DNA from: JAJEAO01 sp963667635
Lineage (GTDB): Bacteria > Acidobacteriota > Vicinamibacteria > Marinacidobacterales > Marinacidobacteraceae
NCBI GenBank assembly: GCA_965232015.1
Contig: OZ246946.1
Coordinates: 2,976,001-3,040,000, forward strand
Direction of reading: 5' to 3'
DNA: 64,000 nucleotides
In this document: positions 25,555-33,999 of the stretch, one piece after another
How the letters are laid out: each line of letters starts with the position of its first letter
Numbering within the stretch: the stretch's first letter is position 1
Position numbers and translations under genes: made by a program
The notes under the pieces: generated by a model
The model's input: the letters and a program-made list of their open reading frames with translations, nothing else
Databases searched by the model: none
Told to the model about the DNA's origin: nothing

Positions 25555-28467
25555 ATGCACCCACGGAATCACGAACTGAATCGCGCCCTGGTCGTCAATG
25601 CCATCCGGGGCGCGCTGAACGAGGGACCGCCGTACGTCGGCGCGGTTCTGAAGACGATCGAGTGCGCCCGCGACGAGGCGGAGTGGTTCGCGTCCGGGCT
25701 GCCTCACCTGCCGGATGAACTCTTCCCGGACCCGTCCGACGACTCATCACCAAAGCCGAGCCGACGGTTCCGCCACCGGGGCCGCTCGCGGCGGAGGGGC
25801 GACCATGGCCCGGGCTCGGAGCGGCGCCAACAGCTCCTGAACGAAGTCCTGGATCACCTGGAGCCATCTCCCCCACCGCTCCCCACCGACGCCGCAGAGG
25901 CCGGGGAAAACCCTGACCATCGTCCGATACGCCTGCTCGCGGAATGCCTCGGAGTGGATCAGGACTGCGTTCGGGTGCTGGAGCTCTGCCGAGCCTCAGA
26001 AAGGGGCGAGTTGGTGCAAGAACTCTGGCGCGAATTCAAACCACTACGCGACCACGTCCGGAAGACCGCCCTGTTCCTGGCGATGCCGGAAGCCCGGGCG
26101 GAGCGAGCGCTGAACACCCTGAGCGAGCTCGGGGTGCTGAACATCGGCGACGCGGATGACGATCCGGACGACTGGACCGTCCTCCGCGTTGACGCCCTCT
26201 GGAGCCCCCCGGTCACGGATCTCGACGATCTGCGCCAACGACTGGTCGGGGAACGACAGGAGGCGCTCCTCGGTATCAAGGACTTCGGTCACGTCGAAGA
26301 AGTCGCGGAGGCGCTCGATGTCCTTCGCGGAGCGCTCGCACAGCGCGCCCCCGGAGCGCCTTCCGACCCCGGCGTCAACATCCTCTTGTTCGGCCGCCCG
26401 GGAACCGGGAAGACGGAGCTGGCCCGCACTCTCGCTGCGGAAGCGGGCGGGCAGCTCTACTCGATCGGCGAGATCGGCGCCGGCCCGACCGGAACGCGGG
26501 GTGGAGTCAAGACACGAAAGGGGGGGCGCGGAATCGAACGCCGGAACGAACTGCGGTTCGCCGGCGCCGTTCTGGCCCGTCAGCCGAAGGCGATCGTCCT
26601 CTGCGACGAAATGGAACCGGTTCTCGATCCGGACGGTGACCACCAGCTCGAAGTCCATCGGCTCCTCGAACGCGCTCCCGTCCCGACCATCTTCACGGCG
26701 AACAAGATCGGCCATCTGAGCGAAGCGGTTCTTCGCCGGTTCCTGGTCGTCGTGCGCTTTCGGCCGCTCGGTCCCACCGTCCGCCGGCGGGTCGTGGCGC
26801 GAATGTTGGGCAAGTCCGGCATCGAACTCGACGATCGGGCGAACGTGGCTCGCAAGCTGGCGGACGAACTCGAGTGCTCCTTCGGCATCGTCGCCTCGGC
26901 GATTCGCACGGCGCAGCTCGTCGGCGTCAAGGACGATGCGGTGGTTCGCAGCGCCGAGCGGATCGAGCGCACGATCTCGACCCACATCGCGCTTCCGCGC
27001 ATCGGCGCTCCGGTGCGGGCCCGCCTCCCCTGGAGCGCCTTCGATCACCTCGGCGCCGACGGCGAAGACGCGCGGGCCCTGCTTCGCTCGGCGATCCGCC
27101 GGCGCGAGTCCCGGGTCCTGTCCGCTCCGGGAGTGAACCTCCTTTTCTACGGACCTCCGGGAACCGGCAAGACCGAGTTCTCCCGCACGCTCGCCAGCGA
27201 AGCGGGCGCGGTTCTCTACGCGGTGGGCGGCGACGGGGCCGGATCGGACACGCGGCGCACCCTGCCCCGCGACCAGGCGCTCGAGTACGCCGTCGAGGCG
27301 CTGCGCCACGAGCCGCGGGCGGTGATCCTGTTCGACGAAATGGAGGACTTCGGCCATGCCCGGTCCAAGGAGTGGCTGAATCGACTCATGGAGCAGACTC
27401 CGGTTCCCATCCTGTGGACCGCCAACTCCACGAGCTCCTTTCGGATCTTTCGTCCGTTCTCGCTGGACCGGATGGTCCACTCGCTTCACTTCGGGAGCTT
27501 GCGACGGAACCACCGACGGGAGGTGTTCGCCTCGCTTCTCGACGAGGCCGGGCTGCCGGAGGCGGAGGCGACGGATCTCGCCGACGCGTTCGCCCGCACG
27601 CAGGGGATGACCCCCCGGCAGGTCCGCCTCGCCGCCAGGCACGGGCGAAGTGGGGGCGCCGCTACGATCCGGCGGCTTGCGCTTCAGAAGGCGCGGCTCC
27701 GCCTGGGCGCCATGCCGTTTCGCCGGAGCCCTCCGAGGACCTACGACCCGGCGCTCGCCCGCGCCGACAGCGACCTGATCGAGCTGGCGAGCGCACTCCG
27801 GCGAGACCCGTCCCGGGTGGCCGGCCTCCTCTTCTCCGGCCCGCCCGGCGCCGGCAAGACCGCCTTCGCACGGTATCTCGCCCGGCACATCGAGAGGGAC
27901 TGCCTGGTGCGGCGGGCTTCCGATCTCCTCGACAAGTACATCGGCGAGAGCGAAAAGGAGATCGCACGGGCCTTCGACGAGGCGCGGTCACGGGACGCGG
28001 TGCTCGTCTTCGATGAGGCCGACTCCCTCCTGTCGGACCGCCGGAACGCCCACCGTTCGTGGGAAGTGAGTCAGGTCAACGAAATGCTCTCGCAGATGGA
28101 GCGCCACCCGCTCCCGTTCATCTGCACCACGAACCTGGTCGATTCCCTCGATCCGGCCTCGGCCCGCCGATTCCTGATCCACGCCCGATTCGGTTACCTC
28201 GATCGGGAACGGATCGCCCGGGGCTTTCGCCTCTTCTTCGGCCAATCGGCCCCGCCGGAAGTCCTGTCGCTGAACCAGGTTACTCCGGCCGACTTCGACC
28301 TCGTTCGGAAACAGGCGACGCTCCTGGGGTTCGACCGGGACGCGCGGCGCATCGCCGCCGCCCTGCGCTCGGTGTGCGCCGGCAAGGCCCCACGTACGGT
28401 GGCCGGCTTCCGGGCCGCGCCCGACACGCAGACGGAGCACGGCGCGGCTCTCACCACCTCGGCATAG
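25555..28467 (+). CDS. Large protein with three AAA+ ATPase modules
   Basis: The 970-residue protein has an N-terminal non-ATPase part of about 260 residues with a charged, disordered stretch (residues 60-85). Three AAA+ modules follow. Walker A motifs are GRPGTGKT (about 280), GPPGTGKT (about 532) and GPPGAGKT (about 762); Walker B motifs are IVLCDEMEPVLD, VILFDEMEDFG and VLVFDEADSLL. Modules 1 and 2 resemble each other closely, including a Gly-rich insert before the Walker B. Module 3 resembles FtsH/Cdc48-like AAA with an IGESEKEIARAFDEA segment. No protease, nuclease or membrane part is seen. A GGAGGAG ribosome binding site supports the ATG. Its biological role is unknown. Confidence 0.85.
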   Translation: MHPRNHELNRALVVNAIRGALNEGPPYVGAVLKTIECARDEAEWFASGLPHLPDELFPDPSDDSSPKPSRRFRHRGRSRRRGDHGPGSERRQQLLNEVLDHLEPSPPPLPTDAAEAGENPDHRPIRLLAECLGVDQDCVRVLELCRASERGELVQELWREFKPLRDHVRKTALFLAMPEARAERALNTLSELGVLNIGDADDDPDDWTVLRVDALWSPPVTDLDDLRQRLVGERQEALLGIKDFGHVEEVAEALDVLRGALAQRAPGAPSDPGVNILLFGRPGTGKTELARTLAAEAGGQLYSIGEIGAGPTGTRGGVKTRKGGRGIERRNELRFAGAVLARQPKAIVLCDEMEPVLDPDGDHQLEVHRLLERAPVPTIFTANKIGHLSEAVLRRFLVVVRFRPLGPTVRRRVVARMLGKSGIELDDRANVARKLADELECSFGIVASAIRTAQLVGVKDDAVVRSAERIERTISTHIALPRIGAPVRARLPWSAFDHLGADGEDARALLRSAIRRRESRVLSAPGVNLLFYGPPGTGKTEFSRTLASEAGAVLYAVGGDGAGSDTRRTLPRDQALEYAVEALRHEPRAVILFDEMEDFGHARSKEWLNRLMEQTPVPILWTANSTSSFRIFRPFSLDRMVHSLHFGSLRRNHRREVFASLLDEAGLPEAEATDLADAFARTQGMTPRQVRLAARHGRSGGAATIRRLALQKARLRLGAMPFRRSPPRTYDPALARADSDLIELASALRRDPSRVAGLLFSGPPGAGKTAFARYLARHIERDCLVRRASDLLDKYIGESEKEIARAFDEARSRDAVLVFDEADSLLSDRRNAHRSWEVSQVNEMLSQMERHPLPFICTTNLVDSLDPASARRFLIHARFGYLDRERIARGFRLFFGQSAPPEVLSLNQVTPADFDLVRKQATLLGFDRDARRIAAALRSVCAGKAPRTVAGFRAAPDTQTEHGAALTTSA

Positions 28468-28774
28468 GCCGTACTTGCCCGCTCCCACGGACTCGATGCA
28501 GGACGAATTGAGCGGCTCGTCGCTGCCGTCAGGAGGTCCGCTGGGCAATCGCTGGGGCCATCTGACACCCCGGTCTCTCCAAGATGACCGGGCTCGCGGT
28601 CGAGGTGTTCCGGGCGGTGGGGCTCGGATCCCCTGGTCATCCGTCAGCTCGAACAAGCCGCCTAAGGCCGACCTCCGACCTCGCGCCTCCGCGGGGAAAT
28701 GTAGTGGCACGGCCATCCGCCATGACCCACACCTCAATTCAGGTCAACGGTGTGCATTCTCGAACTGTTCAAGA
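28468..28774. other. Gap of 307 bp with a short tandem repeat
   Basis: There is no coding signal. Near its end a 12-mer, ACTGTTCAAGAC, occurs twice 19 bp apart (28764 and 28783). The second copy lies inside the 3' end of the DUF429 gene, where it encodes residues of the C-terminus. Confidence 0.4.
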
Positions 28775-29575
28775 CTAGCCGGACTGTTCAAGACGAGCCC
28801 GACGCACCTCGCTTCCCTCCCGGCATAAGTTCGTCTGGAGCGCGTCCCAAGCCCAATCGGCATACATCGGCCGCGGAGGCAAGACGATCCAGCCATCCAC
28901 TCGATCCCCCACGGCAGTGAACCTGTGCAATGCGATCCCGAGCGCCGTCAGCGCGCACACAAGAGCAGCCCGCTCGTCATGGTTGGTGATTTGACACGGG
29001 CTCTTCTCCCACGTCCGGCCCGGGAGGAGCTGCCGCAACAGCTCATCCCAGAGATTGCTGGATGACGCTTGCTTGAAGAATGTGTCGGAGTACGGTTTTT
29101 TCTTCTGTGGCTCATCGAGCGTAACTCCGAGAAAACTGGTAGGGAATGCCTCAACGATTGCCTTGTCGTGCACGGGAACGGCGTGCGTCGCCTCGATTAC
29201 ACGACAACTCTCCTCTAGGACCCGAGCCGCCAGGTTGGCCTGTTCGTTGAGCTTCTCTCCGTTTGGCGAGCTTGATTGACCGGGCTTACCGATGCGCCTC
29301 AACAACTCCCCTCGGCTCAGTACCCGTTCTGCAGCTCGATACTTGTCCACGGTTTCGAGATCGGGACGAATCGGGCCATCAATCGCGACTGCGAGCAACT
29401 CACGATCACCCGCTACGTCGAGGATAGTTGAGCGTCGCTGTTCCGTCCCGGCGGCGAAGGTCTTAGCCTTCCACCTCACTGAGACGTTGCTCCAAGAAAG
29501 ATGGCAGACCGCGCTGCTCTTCTTCTTCTGGGACCATCCCACGTCAATCCCGAGTACCGCTCCGCTGCTGGACAT
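28775..29575 (-). CDS. DUF429 family predicted RNase H-like nuclease
   Basis: This 266-residue protein has the DUF429 pattern: N-terminal LGIDVGWSQKKKSS (first acidic strand), LLAVAIDGPI (second), VEAFPTSFLGV, and C-terminal HDERAALVCALTALG. These strands fit an RNase H-like fold with the Asp and Glu residues placed as in predicted nucleases. The ATG at 29575 is chosen; an upstream in-frame extension lacks the fold. The gene is less GC-rich than its surroundings, suggesting lateral transfer. It follows the alkaline phosphatase gene on the same strand at 64 bp. Confidence 0.72.
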   Translation of the reverse strand: MSSSGAVLGIDVGWSQKKKSSAVCHLSWSNVSVRWKAKTFAAGTEQRRSTILDVAGDRELLAVAIDGPIRPDLETVDKYRAAERVLSRGELLRRIGKPGQSSSPNGEKLNEQANLAARVLEESCRVIEATHAVPVHDKAIVEAFPTSFLGVTLDEPQKKKPYSDTFFKQASSSNLWDELLRQLLPGRTWEKSPCQITNHDERAALVCALTALGIALHRFTAVGDRVDGWIVLPPRPMYADWAWDALQTNLCREGSEVRRARLEQSG

Positions 29576-29639
29576 GGGTCGGGATTCTAACCGACGGTTC
29601 GAACGTGCAGTGCCGGTACCGGTGGGAGATTGGCCCACC

Positions 29640-31181
29640 TTAACCGCCGAGGGCGCGGCGGATGATGTCGTGGACGCGGGTGTTCAGACCGAATCCACGC
29701 ACTCCCTCCGCGCCGGGGCCGTAGCCGAACAGCAGCACCGGCTCCGAAGTGTGGCCGCCAGTGGACCAGACGATGTGCGTGTAGTTCGCCAGTTGGCGCG
29801 CCGCGAGGGAGGCGGGGACGGATGTCGAATCGAGGTAGTAGGCGGCGAAGTCCTCGGGACGCGGCGTCTCCTGATTCAACTGGCGGGCGAGGTCGGCGGA
29901 TTCGTCTTCGGTGAGGCGGATACCGGTGGTTTCTTCCACCACCGAACGCACCGAGTCGGCGGTCGCTGGCGTCGTGACATCCGGCATCGCTTCGATCAGC
30001 GAGCGCCGCTGTCCGGCGAGGAGTTCGAGGTGCCGGATGGACGCCATCTCGGATCCGGCGCGGTAGTTCCAGGTGACCTCGTCCGAAATCGGGCCCGGAC
30101 CACCACCCCCGTAGGTGAACGAGAACCCGCCGGTTCCGTGGTCGGCGGTGACAAGCACGAGCGTGTCGGTGCGGTCCCGGGCGAAGTCGAACGCAGCGCC
30201 GACGGCCGCATCGAAGTCGTGGATCTCGGCCAGCATCGCGCCGGCATCGTTGTCGTGTCCGCCGTAATCAATCCGGCCCCCTTCCACGACGAGGAAGAAG
30301 CCGTCGGGGTCGGCTTCGAGCGAGGCGATGGCGGCGTCGGTGAGTTCGGCCAGCGTCGGCACCGCCTCATCGAGCCCGTCGTGGCTGCGGTCGAGCACGT
30401 AGGGGAGATGGCTGGCGGCGAAGACGCCCAGGAGCCGGGCGGCCCCGCGCGCGGCGGCGAGGCCGTCCCGGTCCCCGACCACCGTGTAGCCGCGCTCGGC
30501 CGCGTCGGCGATCAGGTCCCGCTCGTCCTCGCGGTTCGAGGGGCCGTCCACCCCCTCCCGGATCGCGGACACGGTGGTCGAGAGACGGGAGCCGGCCGGG
30601 ATCATCGCCCGGCCACCGCCACCGAGCAGGACCTCGACTTCCGGGGCGGTGAAGAGCTGGTCGGCGAGTTGCGACTCGGGGACGTAGCGGGACGGAGCGT
30701 GGACCTTGAACGCCGCCGGCGTCGCGTGGGTGAGCCGCATGTTCGACACCAGCCCGGTGGCCAGGCCGCGCTCCTCGGCCCACTCGAGGACGGTGGGGAT
30801 GGGCTCGGCGGTCTCCGGGTCCACGCTCAGCGTCTCGGTGAGGACCTCGCGTCCGGTGGCCATCTGGGTCGCCGCCGCCGCCGAATCGGTGGTGATCCGG
30901 TCGTAGGAGAACGGCATCGAGTAGCCGGTCTCGCCGGCGTTCCCGAGTTCGGTGATCCGGAACGATCGGCCGTGGAGCTCGGTCGCCGCCGCGTAGCCGA
31001 GCGCGAGGTGGTTCATGCCGAAGCCGTCCCCGATGAACAGGATCACATTGCGCGCCGACGGGGTCTCGGGAGGAGGCTCCGGAGGGGCGCAGGCGGCGCC
31101 GAGCAACGCGCTCCCGAGGAGGCCGACTCGGGCCGCGGCCCGCACCGGACGAGCCGAAGTGTGCTGTGCTGGTCGGAGCAA
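29640..31181 (-). CDS. Alkaline phosphatase (PhoA superfamily), lipoprotein
   Basis: This 513-residue alkaline phosphatase releases inorganic phosphate from phosphomonoesters outside the cytoplasm. The nucleophile Ser sits in ITTDSAAAATQMATG. Metal ligands are seen in FIGDGFGMNH, EGGRIDYGGHDND, TADHGTGG and STGGHTSEPV. A lipoprotein signal with lipobox LLGAAC supports the TTG start at 31181, which follows AAGGGGG by six bases. It lies downstream of the secreted orphan and thiI on the same strand. Confidence 0.85.
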   Translation of the reverse strand: MLRPAQHTSARPVRAAARVGLLGSALLGAACAPPEPPPETPSARNVILFIGDGFGMNHLALGYAAATELHGRSFRITELGNAGETGYSMPFSYDRITTDSAAAATQMATGREVLTETLSVDPETAEPIPTVLEWAEERGLATGLVSNMRLTHATPAAFKVHAPSRYVPESQLADQLFTAPEVEVLLGGGGRAMIPAGSRLSTTVSAIREGVDGPSNREDERDLIADAAERGYTVVGDRDGLAAARGAARLLGVFAASHLPYVLDRSHDGLDEAVPTLAELTDAAIASLEADPDGFFLVVEGGRIDYGGHDNDAGAMLAEIHDFDAAVGAAFDFARDRTDTLVLVTADHGTGGFSFTYGGGGPGPISDEVTWNYRAGSEMASIRHLELLAGQRRSLIEAMPDVTTPATADSVRSVVEETTGIRLTEDESADLARQLNQETPRPEDFAAYYLDSTSVPASLAARQLANYTHIVWSTGGHTSEPVLLFGYGPGAEGVRGFGLNTRVHDIIRRALGG

Positions 31182-31272
31182 GGCGGTCCCCCTTCGATTC
31201 TGGCCCGGGGACGGACCCCCGGGCGGGTGCTCTCCGGCATCGCGCCGGGCTCCCCGATGGGAGCGGAACACT

Positions 31273-31836
31273 CTACTCCCGGATCTCGAAGCCCGATGCC
31301 GAGGCACCGGAGGGTTCCCGGCTCGTCACCGCCTGGTAGTGCTCCTTCACGAAGTCCTCGAGCAGCTCGGCGAGATGGCGCGCCGCGTTCTGCAGGCTGG
31401 AACCGCGCTCGCGTTCGTCGAATCCGCTTAGCGAGCCGCGCACGGTCGAGCCGGGCGCGGCGGCGACGGCGTCCACATAGTGGACATCGATCACTTCGCT
31501 GCTCTCCACCATCCGGAGCTGCCCGTTGATGAACTGCCGGTCGAGCTTCGGCCGCATCTGCTGCGTGTGCCGGTAGCTCGTGACCCGAAGGGTAAGCGCC
31601 GCCTCCTCGCGGTCCTCGACCAGGCGGAACCAGTTGCGCCGACGCTCCACCCCTTCGCGGACCTCCGCCAGCGCTTCGGCGATCGCCTCGGCGCGCTCCG
31701 CATCGTCGGTCTCGGTGGCATGGACGAAGACGGGGAACGGCTCGGGCGGACGGCGGGGGGCCTGCGCCGAAGCCAGGGCGGCCGAGGCCGCGAGGACGGC
31801 AGCGGCCAGGACCGGAAGTCGAAGAGAGGAGACCAT
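31273..31836 (-). CDS. Secreted hypothetical protein
   Basis: This 187-residue protein has a strong Sec signal peptide (LPVLAAAVLAASAALASAQA). The mature part alternates strands and charged helices and contains no Cys and no recognised catalytic motif. A segment FPVFVHATETDDAERAEAI and the C-terminal helix with LQNAARHLAELLEDFVKEHY suggest a small alpha/beta fold similar to periplasmic proteins of unknown role in Acidobacteria-like genomes. It starts 10 bp after the thiI stop, so the two are likely cotranscribed. Confidence 0.65.
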   Translation of the reverse strand: MVSSLRLPVLAAAVLAASAALASAQAPRRPPEPFPVFVHATETDDAERAEAIAEALAEVREGVERRRNWFRLVEDREEAALTLRVTSYRHTQQMRPKLDRQFINGQLRMVESSEVIDVHYVDAVAAAPGSTVRGSLSGFDERERGSSLQNAARHLAELLEDFVKEHYQAVTSREPSGASASGFEIRE

Positions 31837-31846
31837 GCCCGCGATT

Positions 31847-33160
31847 CTACGAAGTGGCGGCGACCGGCGAGCGTGCGAACCGCGGCGGCGCGAACGGCGT
31901 CACGACTTCTCCGCACTCGATCGTTCCGACGAACGACTCGGCGAGCGACTCGCGGACCATCTCCTCCGGGTCGGGAAAGAGACGCTCCTCCACTTCGGCG
32001 ACTCGCCGCGGCTTGGAGCGGGTGCGGGGCGCGCGGCTGATCAGGGCGCAGCAGTCCTTCGCCGGCTGGGCCGAGATCTCCCACGTGCCGATCCGTTCGG
32101 CCCGTCGCATGATGGCCGCCTTGTCGAGGCCGACGAGCGGTCGCAGGACCGGCAGCGTCACGGCGTCGTCCGCGGTCACCAGGTTCTCGAGCGTCTGGGA
32201 AGCGACCTGGGAGAGGCTGTCGCCGGTGACGAGCGCCCGGGCGGCGAAACGGCGGGCGGTGGCCTCGCCGCAGCGGAAGGCGAAGCGCCGGAACAGGAGC
32301 GCCTCGTAGCCGGTGCGACTGCCGACGAGCCCGAGGTCGAAGAGCGTGTAGGGGACCAGGACCAGCCGGGAGCGTCCGGTGAACCGCGACAGCGACTTCA
32401 CAAGCCGGATCGCCTTCGCCGAGGAGGGCTCTTCCGGGTCGGCGCGACCCGGCGTGAGGTGCACGAAGTCCACGACGCACCCTCGACCAGCGATCATCCA
32501 CGCCGCCACCGGCGAATCGAACCCGCCCGACAGGAGGCTCACGACGCGCGCGGCCGAACCGACCGGGAGACCCCCGGGGCCGGCGATCCGGCGGGTCCAC
32601 ACGTAGAGCGCCTCCTCGTGCGCCTCGATGAACACGGTGAGGGCAGGGTGGCTCAGATCCACGCGCTCCCACGGGCTCCGCTCGAGCACCGCGCGGCCGA
32701 TCTCCCTGGCGAGCTGCAGGGAGCGGATCGGGAACCCCTTGTCGCGGCGACGCACCCGGAGCGCGAAGCCCCCTCCGGGGGGTGGCGGCTCTGCCGAGGC
32801 CAGGCGGATGGCGAGCTCGAGGGCGGTCCGGGCGGCGCGCTCCGCGGGGACTTCGCCGCCCCCTTCGTCGCGGCGCGGGATCAGGTAGGCGGGCAGCGCG
32901 AGCTGAAGGCCGAAGACGGTCGCGATCCGGTCGAGTGCGTCGTCGAGGTCCTCGTCTCTTTCGGGCGGGACCTCGACCCAGACGCGGTCCCCGATGGAGC
33001 TGGCCTTCCACCCGGGCCCCAGGGGGGCCAACCGGCGGCCGAGGTTCCGCTTCAGCGCCTCCCGGAACGAAGCGCGGTTGCGGCCCTTGATCCGGATCTC
33101 GGGGGAGCGGATCAGAACCCGGCGGGCGAGAGCCGTCAGATCCGGATCCCGCGGTGGCAT
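31847..33160 (-). CDS. thiI: tRNA 4-thiouridine sulfurtransferase ThiI (no rhodanese domain)
   Basis: This 437-residue ThiI adds sulfur to U8 of tRNA and in many bacteria also serves thiamine thiazole synthesis. Visible parts are an N-terminal ferredoxin-like/THUMP region (residues 5-170, EIRIKGRNRASF), the PP-loop SGGFDSPVAAWM near residue 185, and the conserved Cys pair in KDCCALISRAP near residue 385. The rhodanese domain found in E. coli ThiI is absent, as in many other phyla. The ATG at 33160 gives the full THUMP region; in-frame sequence upstream is repeat DNA. Confidence 0.9.
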   Translation of the reverse strand: MPPRDPDLTALARRVLIRSPEIRIKGRNRASFREALKRNLGRRLAPLGPGWKASSIGDRVWVEVPPERDEDLDDALDRIATVFGLQLALPAYLIPRRDEGGGEVPAERAARTALELAIRLASAEPPPPGGGFALRVRRRDKGFPIRSLQLAREIGRAVLERSPWERVDLSHPALTVFIEAHEEALYVWTRRIAGPGGLPVGSAARVVSLLSGGFDSPVAAWMIAGRGCVVDFVHLTPGRADPEEPSSAKAIRLVKSLSRFTGRSRLVLVPYTLFDLGLVGSRTGYEALLFRRFAFRCGEATARRFAARALVTGDSLSQVASQTLENLVTADDAVTLPVLRPLVGLDKAAIMRRAERIGTWEISAQPAKDCCALISRAPRTRSKPRRVAEVEERLFPDPEEMVRESLAESFVGTIECGEVVTPFAPPRFARSPVAATS

Positions 33161-33257
33161 GGTGGGGCCAGAGTCTATGGAGCGCCGCTCTCCACCAGAC
33201 TGCCGGCGCGCCATTTGCCGGCGCGCCGCTTGCCGGCGCGCCGAACTCCAGTTCGGC

Positions 33258-33471
33258 AATTCAGCCTGTGGACAAAGTCACGCGGCATTCGAGCGGCGAT
33301 GCATCCCGCCTCAACGCGCCCCTCCGCTTCGCTCCGGGGCGCTCTTCGTTGCGCATCGGTCGCAATACACCCGGTATTCCTCCCTCGCGCGCCGCCCCTA
33401 CCGGGAGAACCGGGTCAGCCGGGCGCCTCGCCACTCTCGGTGCTCACGCGACTTCATCCACAGGCTGAATT
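33258..33471. mobile_element. MITE-like element, 214 bp, with 25-bp terminal inverted repeats
   Basis: The ends 33258-33282 (AATTCAGCCTGTGGACAAAG...) and 33447-33471 are inverted copies of each other differing at three positions. The interior has no coding capacity and the element is bounded on both sides by REP-like palindromes. No flanking target duplication could be defined by eye, so the mobile nature is inferred. Confidence 0.5.
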
Positions 33472-33496
33472 GACGCCGAAGCGAGCCAGGTCAGGA

Positions 33497-33548
33497 GAAT
33501 TGCCGGACTGGAGTCCGGCGCCAGTTCTCCCGGTGGGGGCCCGGCAAG
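33497..33548 (+). repeat. 52-bp dispersed repeat including a REP-like palindrome (copy A)
   Basis: This segment is identical over 52 bp to 37167-37218. It contains the hairpin GCCGGACT-GG-AGTCCGGC followed by GCCAGTTCTCCCGGTGGGGG. Confidence 0.85.
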
Positions 33549-33574
33549 CGGCGCTCGGAAGAGAGGGGAGAGGT

Positions 33575-33606
33575 TCGGAGAGGGGAGACCCTTCTCCCCT
33601 CTCCGA
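33575..33606. repeat. Perfect 14-bp hairpin, 4-nt loop
   Basis: Arms TCGGAGAGGGGAGA (33575-33588) and TCTCCCCTCTCCGA (33593-33606). It is a strong structure downstream of the minus-strand tRNA pair and could act in transcript termination or be part of a repeat. Confidence 0.6.
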
Positions 33607-33675
33607 GAGAGAACGTAACGCCGATCGCAACCTGGAGCGGAGCGAAGGTTGCGATCTGAGGCGCGAAGCGCCGAG

Positions 33676-33756
33676 CGGGCCGGGGAGGGGGCCTACTCAC
33701 TTCCCTACGTTGCCGACCGGTGCGACGCTGCAGAATCCGGCCCCCTCCCCGGCCCG
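33676..33756. repeat. Perfect 18-bp inverted repeat downstream of tRNA-Lys
   Basis: Arms CGGGCCGGGGAGGGGGCC (33676-33693) and its exact complement at 33739-33756, separated by 45 bp. The second arm lies 11 bp past the 3' end of the tRNA-Lys gene, so it may stop or process the tRNA transcript. A third hairpin (GATCGCAACCT, 33623-33633 and 33646-33656) lies just beyond. Confidence 0.55.
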
Positions 33757-33767
33757 CCCGACGCCCG

Positions 33768-33844
<77 letters not shown>

Positions 33845-33882
33845 ACGCGGCGTCCGGGAACGGCCACCCGCCCCGGCCCCGC

Positions 33883-33959
33883 TGGTACGCCTGAGAGGAC
33901 TCGAACCTCTGACTTCCTGCTCCGGAGGCAGGCGCTCTAATCCACTGAGCTACAGGCGC
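33883..33959 (-). tRNA. tRNA-Arg (CCG anticodon)
   Basis: This 77-nt minus-strand gene has acceptor stem GCGCCTG pairing with CAGGCGT (terminal G-U), a D-loop beginning TAGCTCAGTGGATTAGAGCG, anticodon loop CTCCGGA reading CGG codons, T-loop GTTCGAGTC and an encoded CCA. It lies downstream of the nucleoside hydrolase gene. Confidence 0.95.
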
Positions 33960-33999
33960 TCCCGGCGGGGCGAAGGAATTTAGCAGCCCCGAGCCCGAA

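Larger units (their letters stand above)
33161..33767. other. Repeat-rich non-coding block
   Basis: No gene is present in these 607 bp. The block contains two REP-like palindromes (33240-33261, inverted, and 33498-33519), a MITE-like inverted-repeat element (33258-33471), a 52-bp exact repeat shared with 37167-37218, and three long perfect hairpins (33575-33606, 33623-33656, 33676-33756). Confidence 0.75.

Noticed and set aside
28764..28794. Two 12-bp direct repeats 19 bp apart as a possible iteron or attachment site
   Set aside because: Only two units, partly inside the DUF429 coding end, and no integrase or replication gene nearby.
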